A DNA stretch of 64,000 nucleotides, from positions 310,001 through 374,000 of the forward strand of contig JAQGEQ010000351.1 of NCBI GenBank assembly GCA_034620365.1, written 5' to 3'. Below the pieces are notes generated by a model, which made no database searches, was not told where the DNA came from, and saw nothing but the letters and a program-made list of their open reading frames with translations. Source of the DNA: Pegea sp. RAD2-039 (taxonomy: Eukaryota > Chordata > Thaliacea > Salpida > Salpidae). The position numbers were made by a program, and so were the translations under genes. Shown here piece after piece: positions 21,101 to 30,690 of this stretch (the first letter of the stretch is position 1; each line of letters starts with the position of its first letter).

Positions 21101-21893
21101 ATTGATAAATTATTGATAAATGTTTGATGGTTGGCGAAGAGACGGTTGTAGCATCTTCAACACCAGTTGAAGCATCTTTAATACCAGCCGAATTATCAGT
21201 TGAACCATCCCCGCCAGCAGTTGAACCATCTTCACCAGCAGTTGAACCATCTCCACCGGCAGTTGAACCATCCCCACCAGCAGTTGAACCACCTCCACCA
21301 GCAGTTGAACCACCAAACAAACCACTTTTTTTTTTACCAGATGTAAGAAACCGATTTGATTGATTAATTTTTGGCGCCACAATTAGTTCTGTAAGAGGCA
21401 TCAGGACGGCAAAATCACAAGTGTTTGGTTGTACATCAACTGTACGTAAAAATATACAAACAGCTCCGTTGTCCACCCACAATGGGAATACCTGACCTGG
21501 CCACACAACTCTCACTTGATCAAGTAGATTACTTTCAACTTGAGCTGCATGTAATTCAAGAATTTCCCAATCATCAACTGATACTGGTTCGATATTAGCT
21601 CTCATACAAGCATTTGTTTCACGAACACAATCAACAAATACCAATTGGTTGTCCCTCAATAACAAGTTGTTGGCCAACAGCAGATTTAGATGTACTTCAT
21701 CAACAACACCTTTAGTAGCTACTGCACTCAAATAAGCAACTTGTCCATCATATATCACTTTGACGATGGTTAAGAGGTCGTTAGTTGAGTCTTCTTCATC
21801 TATATCAACACCTATAGACTTCAGAAGTGACACAGAAGCTTTTACAAAACAGTTTTTGCTGTGATTTGTAATAATTTTCGCAACTTGTCTCAT
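18195..21893 (-). CDS. PEX1: Peroxisome biogenesis AAA ATPase PEX1
   Basis: PEX1 with PEX6 forms the hexameric AAA motor that extracts the PEX5 import receptor from the peroxisomal membrane. One open reading frame of 1,232 residues starts at ATG 21893. The N-terminal domain has VSVDDWEILELHA and the VFPLWVDNGAVCIF strand typical of PEX1. A low-complexity Gly-Asp-Gly-Ser-Thr-Ala repeat lies at about residues 193-230. ATPase D1 has Walker A GSRGSGKT (about residue 625) and Walker B IVLLDDLH. D2 has Walker A GPAGCGKT (about 890), ISVKGPELLSRYIGASE, Walker B VLFFDEFD, GVTDRVVNQLLTQLDG and RPGRFDHHF. Length is close to the usual 1,280. The coding sequence has no intron, unlike most neighbours. A GTAAG/CAG pair just upstream (about 21893-21946) suggests an intron in the 5' UTR. 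Confidence 0.95.
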   Translation of the reverse strand: MRQVAKIITNHSKNCFVKASVSLLKSIGVDIDEEDSTNDLLTIVKVIYDGQVAYLSAVATKGVVDEVHLNLLLANNLLLRDNQLVFVDCVRETNACMRANIEPVSVDDWEILELHAAQVESNLLDQVRVVWPGQVFPLWVDNGAVCIFLRTVDVQPNTCDFAVLMPLTELIVAPKINQSNRFLTSGKKKSGLFGGSTAGGGGSTAGGDGSTAGGDGSTAGEDGSTAGGDGSTDNSAGIKDASTGVEDATTVSSPTIKHLSIIYQFLGWVRSSKFARVFNFIFIYIPRLAIRRLLIFFTSLINFKTEPVVASSNQPIHQQPAVDILTELPEDFDLVMRVEQVIESDQAPDTIFIGDGELLHDQPGAVFLHLSHLEPSDQCDIRIIKLTKLPSPTDQDRSTTTAVVQVYIHPLNHLNLSLNCPNLLSTHRLKLTRLLRRQLNIGVTSRVRLHRVTNSSLRDCSDLFSITLQVRTTPTSSGLFDRGIASQSLHLAFQRWLTTYSDVTRPLPIAIGTLFGFHVDDVTPVECCVTKLERRDGGMISSSVAHLLSIGSLRALRVDFQLDSVTTWPPDDVDPFTPPPAPCIAFDDDVDEITRFVEQGLGARPISDVILRLSPRCHRRTLLVTGSRGSGKTSICSHVLRNFRLDPLVTAYVAMVTCSEWRGKKSDSIARRFEQLADELLWRQPSIVLLDDLHLLATSQSRHEGANDDLYDSQLARVVIDFFRRVDNAEGSRVVVIATAKSRETLHQSLTTNHLFHHFVNLQLPDARQRDVIITSLLPSTTSLSHIQQLVDATEGFAPIDFQRLLRRARHASRDRVVDVTHLQTSLIDFTPSSLHDVKLHEPPRVSWDDVGGLQEVKQRLVEQLLWPVRYRQLFRDIGFHSNAGVLLYGPAGCGKTLLATAVANLCQLHFISVKGPELLSRYIGASEAAVRDLFTRASAAAPCVLFFDEFDSLAPRRGRDSTGVTDRVVNQLLTQLDGVEPLKGVTVVAATNRPDLLDPALLRPGRFDHHFFIPRPDVIDRRQILATLSSHLLLDDDVDMMSLARDLDEFTGADIKAFLYNAQLDAIHSRVDDVTTPIATDELSVEDIYIEAESFVIHDDNEKVMTSHFVDDVTDTAAALIASEVTSSRRCDANYFPSVVSGSGEIDDARIADEIDVIIGSGDVTKRTSENACKIRISKSNLRHAMSVTKPSLSGQRRLELDLMFQQFGNSREDSLQEKKEDFVSSRVSLS
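21195..21312 (-). repeat. 21-bp in-frame repeat in PEX1
   Basis: Five to six tandem copies of a 21-bp unit encode the heptapeptide GGDGSTA in a linker between the N-terminal domain and the rest of PEX1. It is coding, in frame and slightly diverged. Confidence 0.85.
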
Positions 21894-22147
21894 CTGAAGA
21901 AGAATGAAGAGATAAGAGATTGAAAGGTGATGAAAGATAAACTTACCTTTTATTACGAGCTAACAAATTCATAACAAATACAAAATTCCCTACAAAAAAC
22001 CTATCATCTGTCGATAAAATACTTGTGATGATTAAATTACACAAAACCAAGTGGCAAGGTAAAATAAATAACACGATGTTGAAGCTATTCATAGAAGACA
22101 TATAAAAGAGAAGAAGGCGGACCAAAGAACTGAGGAAATAATCACCA

Positions 22148-22242
22148 ATGACACCTGGTAAGAATCAGGAAGATGAAAAGGGCGTTAAAGCGTAAGTGAC
22201 AAAAGCCCGAAGAGGGAATAGACTCCTTTCAGGGCACTCTGA
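22148..22242 (+). CDS. Candidate very short spliced ORF
   Basis: ATG at 22148 opens MTPGKNQEDEKGVKA. A consensus donor (GTAAGT at 22192) and an acceptor (CTTTCAG ending 22232) define a 41-nt intron, typical for this genome, and splicing would give a 17-residue peptide ending KAAL. It lies head-to-head with PEX1, in a segment richer in G and C than its surroundings. It could be a micropeptide, an upstream ORF, a non-coding RNA exon, or chance. No homologue is recognised. Confidence 0.2.
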
Positions 22243-22325
22243 GAGCCTCTATATGCTTTTCTTATAACATTAAAATATTTAGCTCCAAAGTTCAGATTTG
22301 AAATTGAATGTTTTTGTGATGCGCT

Positions 22326-23975
22326 TCAGTCGGATTTTTTATTAAAACTAATTTCATTCCATCTATATTCATCCGCGCACAGCTGTTCAAAGTGCAACAC
22401 CCAACCGTGGGTTTCAGCAGCAACTAAAAACTCTTCAACATCACCACCTGTCACAGAATTTAGTGAAAAGTTTGTACAAATGATGAATGATTAAACAAAC
22501 CATCTCCAGAATAATCCAGGTACAGTTTCAAGCTTTCAAAAGCTGCAGAAATCACATCGCGAGCTTTCGCTTCTTTGTTCAGCGCTACATTAATACATCC
22601 TGAAGAGAAAAAGATTACAAGATGTAATTGGCTGAAAGATGTCACGTGATTACTGTGATCCTTGTCAAAATCCAAGATAAATTTGCTTTGAGCTGAAGCA
22701 TCCGGAAAAGATGAAAATCTGTTTAGAGAGCACCCCAAATCCATCCAATCAGTAAGATCTAGAAAGATAAAGTTACATGAAAAGAGTCGGACGCAGATCA
22801 ACCACCTGATGATGGGAAGATGCTTTCAAGTTGATTGGCTTGTGTTGGGTCGAGCAATTGACCTGGACACAGATTAAACTTTTCAGGGTAAAGGTAACTC
22901 CTAGCAACGATAGCTAACCGCCTTCGGTTGAATGAGTCAATCACTAAACATTTGACCGCTTTGTAATTACTGTAAATATGCAAAGCAGTGAAGACAACAA
23001 ACAGAAGCCAAGTGACCAGGAAGTTTTCAGAACATATGCTTGTAGTGATGAAACCAACCGCTATTCCACCTAAAGTCACTAAAGTCTCCTAAAATGATCG
23101 GGATGATAAAATGACTCGCCGCCGGCATGATACGACTCACCTGAGACCCATCTTTTGCGCACACATCCGCCATATTGTTCTTTTTGGCCTGATGAAGAGT
23201 CAAAGCAGCTCTAGTGCTGCCTCCGGCAATTCCAACTAATGAGAAGAGAACTCCTGTGAGACACATGATCAACTGGAAGAAGGAACGAGGAACAAATTGC
23301 GCCAGTAGCTGTAGAAGAATCGCGCAATCGTTTGTGACGTCAGCAAACAAACGCCATTGCTTAGCGTTTGAATCAAGTGAAGATCTTTAATAAGAAGATG
23401 AGAGTGACATGATGAATAGATCACGTGATCCTTACCCCTGAAAATAAGCAAAAAGAATCCGAGATATCAATCCACAACCATCTACAAGAATTCATTTAAA
23501 AAAAGGGTTTGTCTGGTTTGCTTTTGACCACCTCTTAGAAACCAGATGGTTGTAGCAACCAGTACCGACGCTGTTTCATCTCCAACACCTGAACCTTTTA
23601 GAACAGCATACGTTGCTAGGGATTGAGTGATGCTGCTACAAAATGCCTGAATGGTGTCCCAGACCTACAGACATTAGTGATTGAAGACTTCATGTTGATT
23701 GGTGAATTGATAGAGACCTGATATTCAAAATAATCTTGACTGACGCTCTCAGGGTAACCTTGGGGAAGGAAAACAGCCTGAGAAGAAGATGACGTCATTA
23801 AGATTTTGGCGGACACTTTTACACTTACCATCATCCAGAATTTAATCTTCAAATAAAATGAAGCTCTCATCTTGTCATTTGTTGCTTCTTCTTTCATCAG
23901 AATTCCCTTTCTTGTTTCATAGATATCACTTCTCTCAGAGATAGAAGATGACCCATAACACTCAAATAACTTCAT
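22326..23975 (-). CDS. RUSF1: RUS1/DUF647 family membrane protein
   Basis: Animal homologue of plant ROOT UVB SENSITIVE proteins (human C16orf58/RUSF1); a membrane protein of poorly known function. Exons from ATG 23975: MKLFECYGSSS ... FWMM, AVFLPQGYPESVSQDYFEYQ, then VWDTIQAFCSSITQSLATYA and GVGDETASVLVATTIWFLR. CGLISRILFAYFQG, RLFADVTNDCAILLQLLA, GGSTRAALTLHQAKKNNMAD and AKDGSQETLVTLGGIAVGF follow. A C-terminal half after ALHIYSNYKAVKCLVIDSFN ends FEQLCADEYRWNEISFNKKSD. Family landmarks are the VGDE and GG.TRAALT.HQA.RNNMADV blocks. Introns are short. The sequence AATAAA occurs inside the last codons (Asn-Lys), so a poly(A) signal may overlap the stop. Confidence 0.92.
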
Positions 23976-25023
23976 CTTGAAGACTTAATAAAATGATCCC
24001 TTTATCTGTTTCATTTATTGATAAGCAAAAACAGAAATAAAAAGATTTTTTAAATAATTTGCTTGTAAAGAATTTCATATTAAATAACATTTTTAAATAT
24101 AACAAATATTATCATAACATTTGTTTCAAATCATATTTTGTTTACATTTTTATTAATTAAATTTAATTAAATCAAAGCCAATAAGTGAAATTTAAACGAA
24201 TAGATTGACCCAATCTGATAACAATAAGTTTTGGAGAAAAAAAAACATATTTGATGAATTCCAAAATATCACCATTTTTGTGTTCACATTCTTGTTTACA
24301 AATATATGCTGTTGTACAAGTTTATTCATATAAATTAATTTTGTTCTTAACTAAGCAATTTCTGTTAAAAAAAGATGCAAAAAATATTTATAAATATCAA
24401 TAGATTTTGTTATGTGTACCATTTTAATTTAATTTATTAAAACAAATTCTAAATCATTTTAAAAATAACATACTAAACAAGTTTTTTTCAGATTTGTCAT
24501 CAGATATTATTTTGATCATATATTACAATTTTTGATTAAAAATTGTATTGATCAATATACAAAAAAATCAGACATTTCTAATTAAGCATAGATTGTACAA
24601 AAATATTAATCAAAAAGCAACAAAACAAGTGCATAAACACTAACAAAGTAATTAAAGATTGCATCAAAAAAAGTTTCAACTTGTATTGATACTTGTAAGA
24701 AAAGATTAAGCATACAGCCAGCTCTGAAATTCTTGAAGTTTATATTTTGTAATAAATATTAATATATCCTACTTTATAACAATTAAAATAGTTCTACAAT
24801 CAACTGCTTTATGTTTATAAAATATCAACCAAAACCTAAATCTATAAATAATTTCATTAACAATTTGACAAAGCTTTTGTTTTAGATAACATTAGAAAAA
24901 AACAATTTCAAAAGCAAAACCACAATGTAAAAGATTTCTAGGTCATCAAAAAAAGTTTTTAAAAATAGATAAAAGAGCAACAAGTAAGAGAAATGTTAAA
25001 TAAAACAATAACAGAAAACAAGT
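23976..25023. other. AT-rich intergenic DNA
   Basis: About 1 kb with no coding exon seen. It should contain the RUSF1 promoter (right of 23975) and the TBCCD1 3' UTR. Confidence 0.5.
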
Positions 25024-26745
25024 TTATGCTTTTAAGCCTAAAGCACGAAGCTGTTTAATGTTGCCAGTTTCTGTCACCCACTCAATAAACCTCTCTTCAA
25101 CTACTTTCTGAAACATTCTAGACTGCTCTTTAGTCAGACTCGATCCCTTGAAAGCTGCTTTCCATCTTTCAGTTATTTGTTTCTTCTCATTAACAACATT
25201 TTGATACTCAACAGGAAGCTTCCATGGTATCTCTGTAGTTTCATAAACATTTTTCGACAATTTACATTTGAAAGGTATCACAAACAAATAAAACTCTGTA
25301 GTTGGTATGATAATATAATTCAAATCATTATTCAAAAAACTAAGATTTTCCAACACTGATACATTGCTTCTAACATTGGATTGTTTTAAATCAATGTTAA
25401 TAATCACAGGTTTATTCCATTGGTTTGTTTCAGGTGAAATAGAAAGACCTACCTCTATCAAATGAGACCCTAACTTTGAGTAAAAAGTGTTATAAGGTCC
25501 TAATTTAACAGGAGTATTATTGTTTGCCCCTGACTTGTTATCCAAAACAATTATAGGTTGATTTGGAGAGCTTAGAAACAGATTGACGGCAGAAGATGAA
25601 TAGATGATGCTAGATCGACAGGGTGCAATTATTGTGATATTTTTACAATCAACAACTTTAAGAGATGTACCAATAGGACCTAAAACAAAAGTACAATCAA
25701 CACATTTTTCAATGCTTACATATTTTAAAGGGCTAAGCAAATAAAAAAAAGTTTTTTGGCACTTCTGTATCATAACATGGCTTTTCCAAAGTACATTTGA
25801 TTCTTTAGCAATTGTTTGATCTATCACATAAGTGAATACAACAGTTTTACAACTGTTTACACCTTTGTTGATATTATAACAGATTCTTTGTTTACGACTT
25901 GGTTTATTTGGAGTTATTTCATCACTATTTAAAGTCCATTTTAATCTATATCCATTTGCAAGGCATGAACGAAGGTTGAAAGGATTATGAACAAGTGAAC
26001 CTGTAAACCAAGATATAAACTTACATTTAATGAATGATCTTGTATTTTTATCATATCCATTTTTTAAATGGCAACAATCTTTACGAGATATTTCCTGAAG
26101 TTTTTGAACATTACTATTATGATCTAACCTACCAACAACAAAACTAGAAAGTGCTCTGATAACTTCTAGACTGATATGTTTATCATCACTACTTGTTTTC
26201 AAATCCAAAAGAATATCAAAAAGATGAGAAATTCTGCCAGAGAAAAATTCTAGATACTTACTATCATCAGAAAGTTTAGTCCCTGATTCTAAATTAGCTT
26301 TAATATTTAGTTTAGAATTAATTCCAGGCCAGTCTTCTCCTAACATAGATTTTCTTAAAGTTATTTTGTTTGCTTGTTGTATATAAAGAAAAATAACAAA
26401 TTCAATAGTGGGTACTTTCATTTTATCTTTATAAGAATTTTCAGTCCCAAATTCAATACTCATTTGTTGATCTTCAGAAAGTTGGAGCCAATGAGAACGA
26501 TCTTTTTCAGTTAAAATATAAAATAAATTAAAATAAGTCCAAGCAAGGTCTTCAGAAAGAAGCATTTTATTAACTGCCATATGCTTCCATATGGTCCAAT
26601 TAAGATAGGGGTAACCCCCTTCGCTACCTTTACTTTTAGCATACGCTAAAACCTTTTTAAGATAAGAAAAATTAAGTTTTTGATGAGCACATACTACTCC
26701 ATGAAAAAAAATTTCTGGCTTTAACCATAATTGGACATTTGCCAT
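25024..26745 (-). CDS. TBCCD1: TBCC domain-containing protein 1
   Basis: TBCCD1 is a centrosome/basal-body protein needed for centrosome and Golgi positioning. One intronless frame of 573 residues starts at ATG 26745 (human protein 557). Landmarks: VQLWLKPEIFFHGV, SEGGYPYLNWTIWKHMA, LSEDLAWTYFNLFYIL, TIEFVIFLYIQQANKITLR and MLGEDWP. Then comes the C-CAP/TBCC beta-helix: CQKTFFYLLSPLKYVSIEKC, CTFVLGPIGTSLKVVDCKNI and CRSSIIYSS. It ends with EFYLFVIPFKC, TTEIPWKLPVEYQ and a C-terminal helix (FQKVVEERFIEWVTETGN). It is AT-rich like its surroundings. An absent intron in a gene this long is unusual here. Confidence 0.95.
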   Translation of the reverse strand: MANVQLWLKPEIFFHGVVCAHQKLNFSYLKKVLAYAKSKGSEGGYPYLNWTIWKHMAVNKMLLSEDLAWTYFNLFYILTEKDRSHWLQLSEDQQMSIEFGTENSYKDKMKVPTIEFVIFLYIQQANKITLRKSMLGEDWPGINSKLNIKANLESGTKLSDDSKYLEFFSGRISHLFDILLDLKTSSDDKHISLEVIRALSSFVVGRLDHNSNVQKLQEISRKDCCHLKNGYDKNTRSFIKCKFISWFTGSLVHNPFNLRSCLANGYRLKWTLNSDEITPNKPSRKQRICYNINKGVNSCKTVVFTYVIDQTIAKESNVLWKSHVMIQKCQKTFFYLLSPLKYVSIEKCVDCTFVLGPIGTSLKVVDCKNITIIAPCRSSIIYSSSAVNLFLSSPNQPIIVLDNKSGANNNTPVKLGPYNTFYSKLGSHLIEVGLSISPETNQWNKPVIINIDLKQSNVRSNVSVLENLSFLNNDLNYIIIPTTEFYLFVIPFKCKLSKNVYETTEIPWKLPVEYQNVVNEKKQITERWKAAFKGSSLTKEQSRMFQKVVEERFIEWVTETGNIKQLRALGLKA

Positions 26746-26871
26746 CCTTTAAGTAAACAAACAGAAGAGAAATTGCAGAGCTAATCACAAACTAGTCAGC
26801 TACAAAATTTGGCAAAATGAAAACAACAGCCTTTAAATCTAGCACAAAGTCATTTTAGTAAAAAGTCATAT

Positions 26872-26949
26872 TTGTAAATTTGTTTAGACGGTTTAAAGCT
26901 AATAATAAATTTGTAAATTTGTTTTGACTGTTTAAAGCTAATAATAAAT
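26872..26949. repeat. 39-bp tandem duplication upstream of TBCCD1
   Basis: Two adjacent copies of a roughly 39-bp unit (containing GTTTAAAGCTAATAATAAA) with three or four differences lie about 130 bases upstream of the TBCCD1 start. Confidence 0.75.
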
Positions 26950-27299
26950 AAAGTAAAATCGTAAAGTATGATAAAAATTATTAAATCTAATAAATAAAAC
27001 TTATGATAGTTTAAAATATAATAATAAAGACAAAAACATTTGACACAAAACCAATAAAATGAGATTTCTAAAAAAGTTAAAACTTTAAAATTATTTTTTA
27101 ACGATACAAAATACGTAAGTATTTACTTATTTGTAACCAAGTTACTTCAATCTAAAAAACTACATTACCATTTTTAGTTGCTAAATTTATAAAACTAGTA
27201 GCTTCAATAAAAATAGAAAATTAAATCACTTAAAATTTTAAATTGCTATCACTAGCGACTATTTCAGATTGTAAACTTATTCAAGTAAATCTGGTATCA

Positions 27300-27590
27300 A
27301 TTTTAGGATGTTAAGACGGAATGATAATGATGGACCGAGTACGGCTATACTGGGTATGCTCCAGAAACAGTTTCAAAAACAAACCACAGTGAAAGGAGCT
27401 AAACAAGTTTTAAAATTTGCTTCCTCTTCTTTGATGTAGGTTTTACTTCTCTATCCTTCTGATGCTTGCGGAGTAGAGAGTACTCTAATGGGGCTATCTA
27501 ATGCGATATTTTCCCATTTGATAGTATCGATATTAAGTGATTTCATATCGTGCTTGCATGCATCGTTAAAGCAAATACAAAGACAGACGA
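27300..27590 (-). mobile_element. Relic of a second LINE family (RT C-terminus)
   Basis: The minus strand from about 27590 reads FNDACKHDMKSLNIDTIKWE and then NIALDS. This is the conserved block near the C-terminus of animal LINE ORF2 proteins (CK.DMK.L.I....WE..A.DR). Further left the frame has stops. The region is a short dead fragment, and I see no similarity to the other LINE copies in this window. Confidence 0.6.
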
Positions 27591-28080
27591 CTATAATATA
27601 ATTTTATATATTGGTTTATATAATACAATATTTTGAGCTTACTATAAAAAGAGTTTTAATAAAACAAAACTTATTTAAAGCAAATTTGAAAAGTTATGTT
27701 TGGCAAGCTTCCAGCTAATATTGCAAAATAGATAAAAAATAAAATAGATAGTAGTTTTCTTTATAAGCATTTGGTAAATGAGAATACAATGCTGATGAGA
27801 ATGATGTGCAAACTTGTGTTTGAGAGTTTCTTGTTTTTTATAAACCATAATTAGTGGTCTTTCATCGGCTTCATAGTAGTTATGTTCATGAGGCAGTTTT
27901 GGGCTAAGAATAAAGTCAACTGTTTGTTCTCAAAGAGCTTCATAAATATTTTGATATCACTGGAGGTTAGTTAACATTGAAATTTAATTCAGCTTAATTT
28001 AAATTTAACTTCTACTAATTTAAAGCTTTTCTAAAAAACTACGAGTTCTTAGATAACATATGTACAGCCCCAACCTTGTT

Positions 28081-28905
28081 ATTTATTTATTACAATAAAC
28101 GCGAAAGAGGGTGCCTGAAGAGAGCACCTCTCGCTAACACACATTCTCATAAATGACATCTATTTAGTCAAAAATATAGAAAGCAAAAGATGTAACACAT
28201 GGCATTTCGATAGCACTCAAAGCATATAGCAGTGAACAATTACATAGAATTATAGCAATATTAAAAAGAAAAAACAAGGTAAAAATTCACAGTTTAGAAA
28301 TGACAATGTTGGCAATATTATAACGTTTTAACTTCTTCTTGAACAACACGAGCGACTTCGACATGACAATGTCTGATGGCAGCTAGTTTCATGTACTGAT
28401 TGTACGGTATGAGAAAAAATTCGCTCTGACCAATGTACTAGGTGATATAGGCTTAGTAAGATGTAATGTGTGTCGTCTGAGCTGATATAACTTGAGGGAA
28501 GGACTAATGGAAAAGAAATCATCAACCTGAAGGTCAATTAAATTGTTGATAATTTTTAAATAAAAATTAAGTCGTACTTAATCAGTCGAATTTCCAAAGT
28601 ATGAAAATTGAAGAAGCTGAGACGATGTTTATAAATATCGTATTTAATATTAAGTTTCCTGCATACTAATCTCGTAAATGTCGCCTGAACAGATTCGATA
28701 TTTTTTATTACACCAACTTGATATGGTATTGAATTAAAGTTTAAAGACCTTTATAATAAGATAAACAAGGTTGGTTGATTTTGCAAAGATTTTGGAAACA
28801 TAATTGTGCAATTGAAGATGAGATGGTGGGGACTAGGACCGAAGATATTCGTGGAATAATAAATGCATTGATGGAATATTGGTTTAAGGAATTTTCAGCT
28901 GATTT
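28081..28905 (-). mobile_element. LINE copy B, same family as copy A
   Basis: Aligns by eye with 3256-4090: the same tail (repeated TTTA, then GTGCCTGAAGAGAGCACC at about 28110-28130), the same 3' UTR and the same RT C-terminal codons, with small indels and stops. Part corresponding to about 3845-3910 of copy A is deleted near 28730. Similarity fades after about 28905. It is a decayed, 5'-truncated copy. Confidence 0.85.
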
Positions 28906-30690
28906 CGATGAAGTCGGTTTGTCAGAAATGGACTTATACTGGAACGTAAGGTCTTGCCACTTATTTGGGTCTACCATAGTTTTTACTAACATCAAAGATT
29001 TTTAGTGTAACAAAACTGTAGTTGTATAGTATACATACCACCAGTGTTTGGTAAATCACTTACACTGCATATTGTTGAACTCAGCAGTTAGTGATTTGAA
29101 ATGTTCAATGGAAATGCTTTTAGGAGAATGTTTTGACTATCAAGTAAGACATTTGTCTGTTAACTAATTTTTATTAATTATATAAAATCAAATTAAAACA
29201 AAAATATTTTATTTCAATATTTTAACGTTTATTTCCAAACTTGTGTTTGGAAAAACAATTAAAATTATTTGAAAATAATTTCAAAAAAGCCCATAGAGCT
29301 GGTGAAAAGGCAGATAATTATAATTATGAATTAAAATGTTTGCATATAGATTAGAAAGTCAAATCATAGTAATTGAGAAGACTTATAAATAGAAGTAGTT
29401 GATCAAGTAAGACATGAATAACTGATTGAGATATAACAACTCAAAATAAAAACTATTTGTTCTAACTCTTGTAATAAAATTCATGTGTTTGTGAGGTTTT
29501 ACTGATTAAATATTATCTTTTACTGTTTTCAACACCTTACTACAATTTTGTTTTTGTAGAATAATCGATTTATTTTGATTATTTAGTTTACAAATTTTTG
29601 TCTATCTGTAAATATTTAGAAGATTTCTTTTTAGAGTTATTTAATTTTGAACTCCTTGCTTCACTTTGAAGTTCATTTAACAATTACTTTGGAGACTTTA
29701 TTTGAATGAATTCCAACAAAAATATTAACTTGCAAATTTGTTAAGTTTAATTTTACATCAAATTGTTTTTATTAAAAGTTTTTTTAAATTTATTTCTAAA
29801 CTTGTTTTTGTTTTACAAATGCTGGCTCCGCGTTAAAAATTTCTCATGAGAGTTTCTTTAACTTTTCGATTTTAAATATTTACAACAATAAAACGTTTAC
29901 AGTAAACAGACTTTGGCTTTTGTCCAGTTAAAAGCTACAACATCAAAATAATGTTGAATGGAAACGTGGTTTACATCAATCAGTCGGCTAATAGCGGAAG
30001 TAAGTTAGTTGATAAAAAAGAAAAACTTTGTGAGAAAAATAAGCCTGTCAATTCGAAGCAATTAACACCTGGTCATAATTATTTAGTTGACATCAACAAC
30101 CTTGTACCTTGCTTTTTAAGTCTTTCATTTCTTGTCACTTTTAAAACTTTAAATAAGAAAGTTTAAATATGAGGGGAAAATTAAAGGTTTATTTTAAATA
30201 TTCCTAAAACTTTTGGTTTAAATTAAAACAAAAATATTCTCTTCCGTATTTAAAGCAAGCAAAGATTTCCTGAGACTGTAACAACTAAAAAATACGTTTA
30301 TGATGACAATGGCTCGCGGCAAAGGTAACTTGATAGAAGAATTGTTCTCAAAGTTCAAATCAATCGCGCAGAATGAAATATGTTCAAATATCGGGTTGTA
30401 TTTGATTATTACGAAATGAAAGCATTTTCACATGTGCTTAAAGAAAAACAAGTATCATTATTCAAATTGGTTCTCATAAGTCGTATATATATCATTCATC
30501 AATTTGATTAGTTTTTCAGAATAAAAATAAGAATAGAAAGTAAAGAGAACTTCAATCTGACATTGTGAAGCTGATCATTCAATCACTGTTGGCAAAGTTA
30601 AATCAAAATCAATGGAATTTGCTTGTGGTTAAATGATTGCAAGAAAGATTTGAAATTAGAGATAATTGTACTAGTCAGATGAGGCCAGGG
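28906..30690. other. Intergenic with one weak ORF
   Basis: Mostly AT-rich. A plus-strand frame at 29951-30166 (71 residues, MLNGNVVYINQSANSGSKL) has coding-like composition at its start, with an acceptor-like TTTTGTCCAG about 25 bases upstream and an internal GTAAGT. No family is recognised. A second short open stretch at 30301 begins MTMARGK. Both are weak. Confidence 0.2.

Noticed and set aside
21943-22125. 60-codon minus-strand ORF ahead of PEX1, as an upstream coding exon
   Set aside because: Splicing its GTAAG donor to the PEX1 ATG exon creates an immediate stop, so it can only be 5' UTR.
27306-27440. 43-codon plus-strand ORF (MLRRNDNDGPSTAIL...)
   Set aside because: It lies antisense within the LINE relic region and has no recognisable protein features.
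28775-29005. 76-codon plus-strand ORF
   Set aside because: It is mostly antisense to LINE copy B; the matching part of copy A is also transposon.
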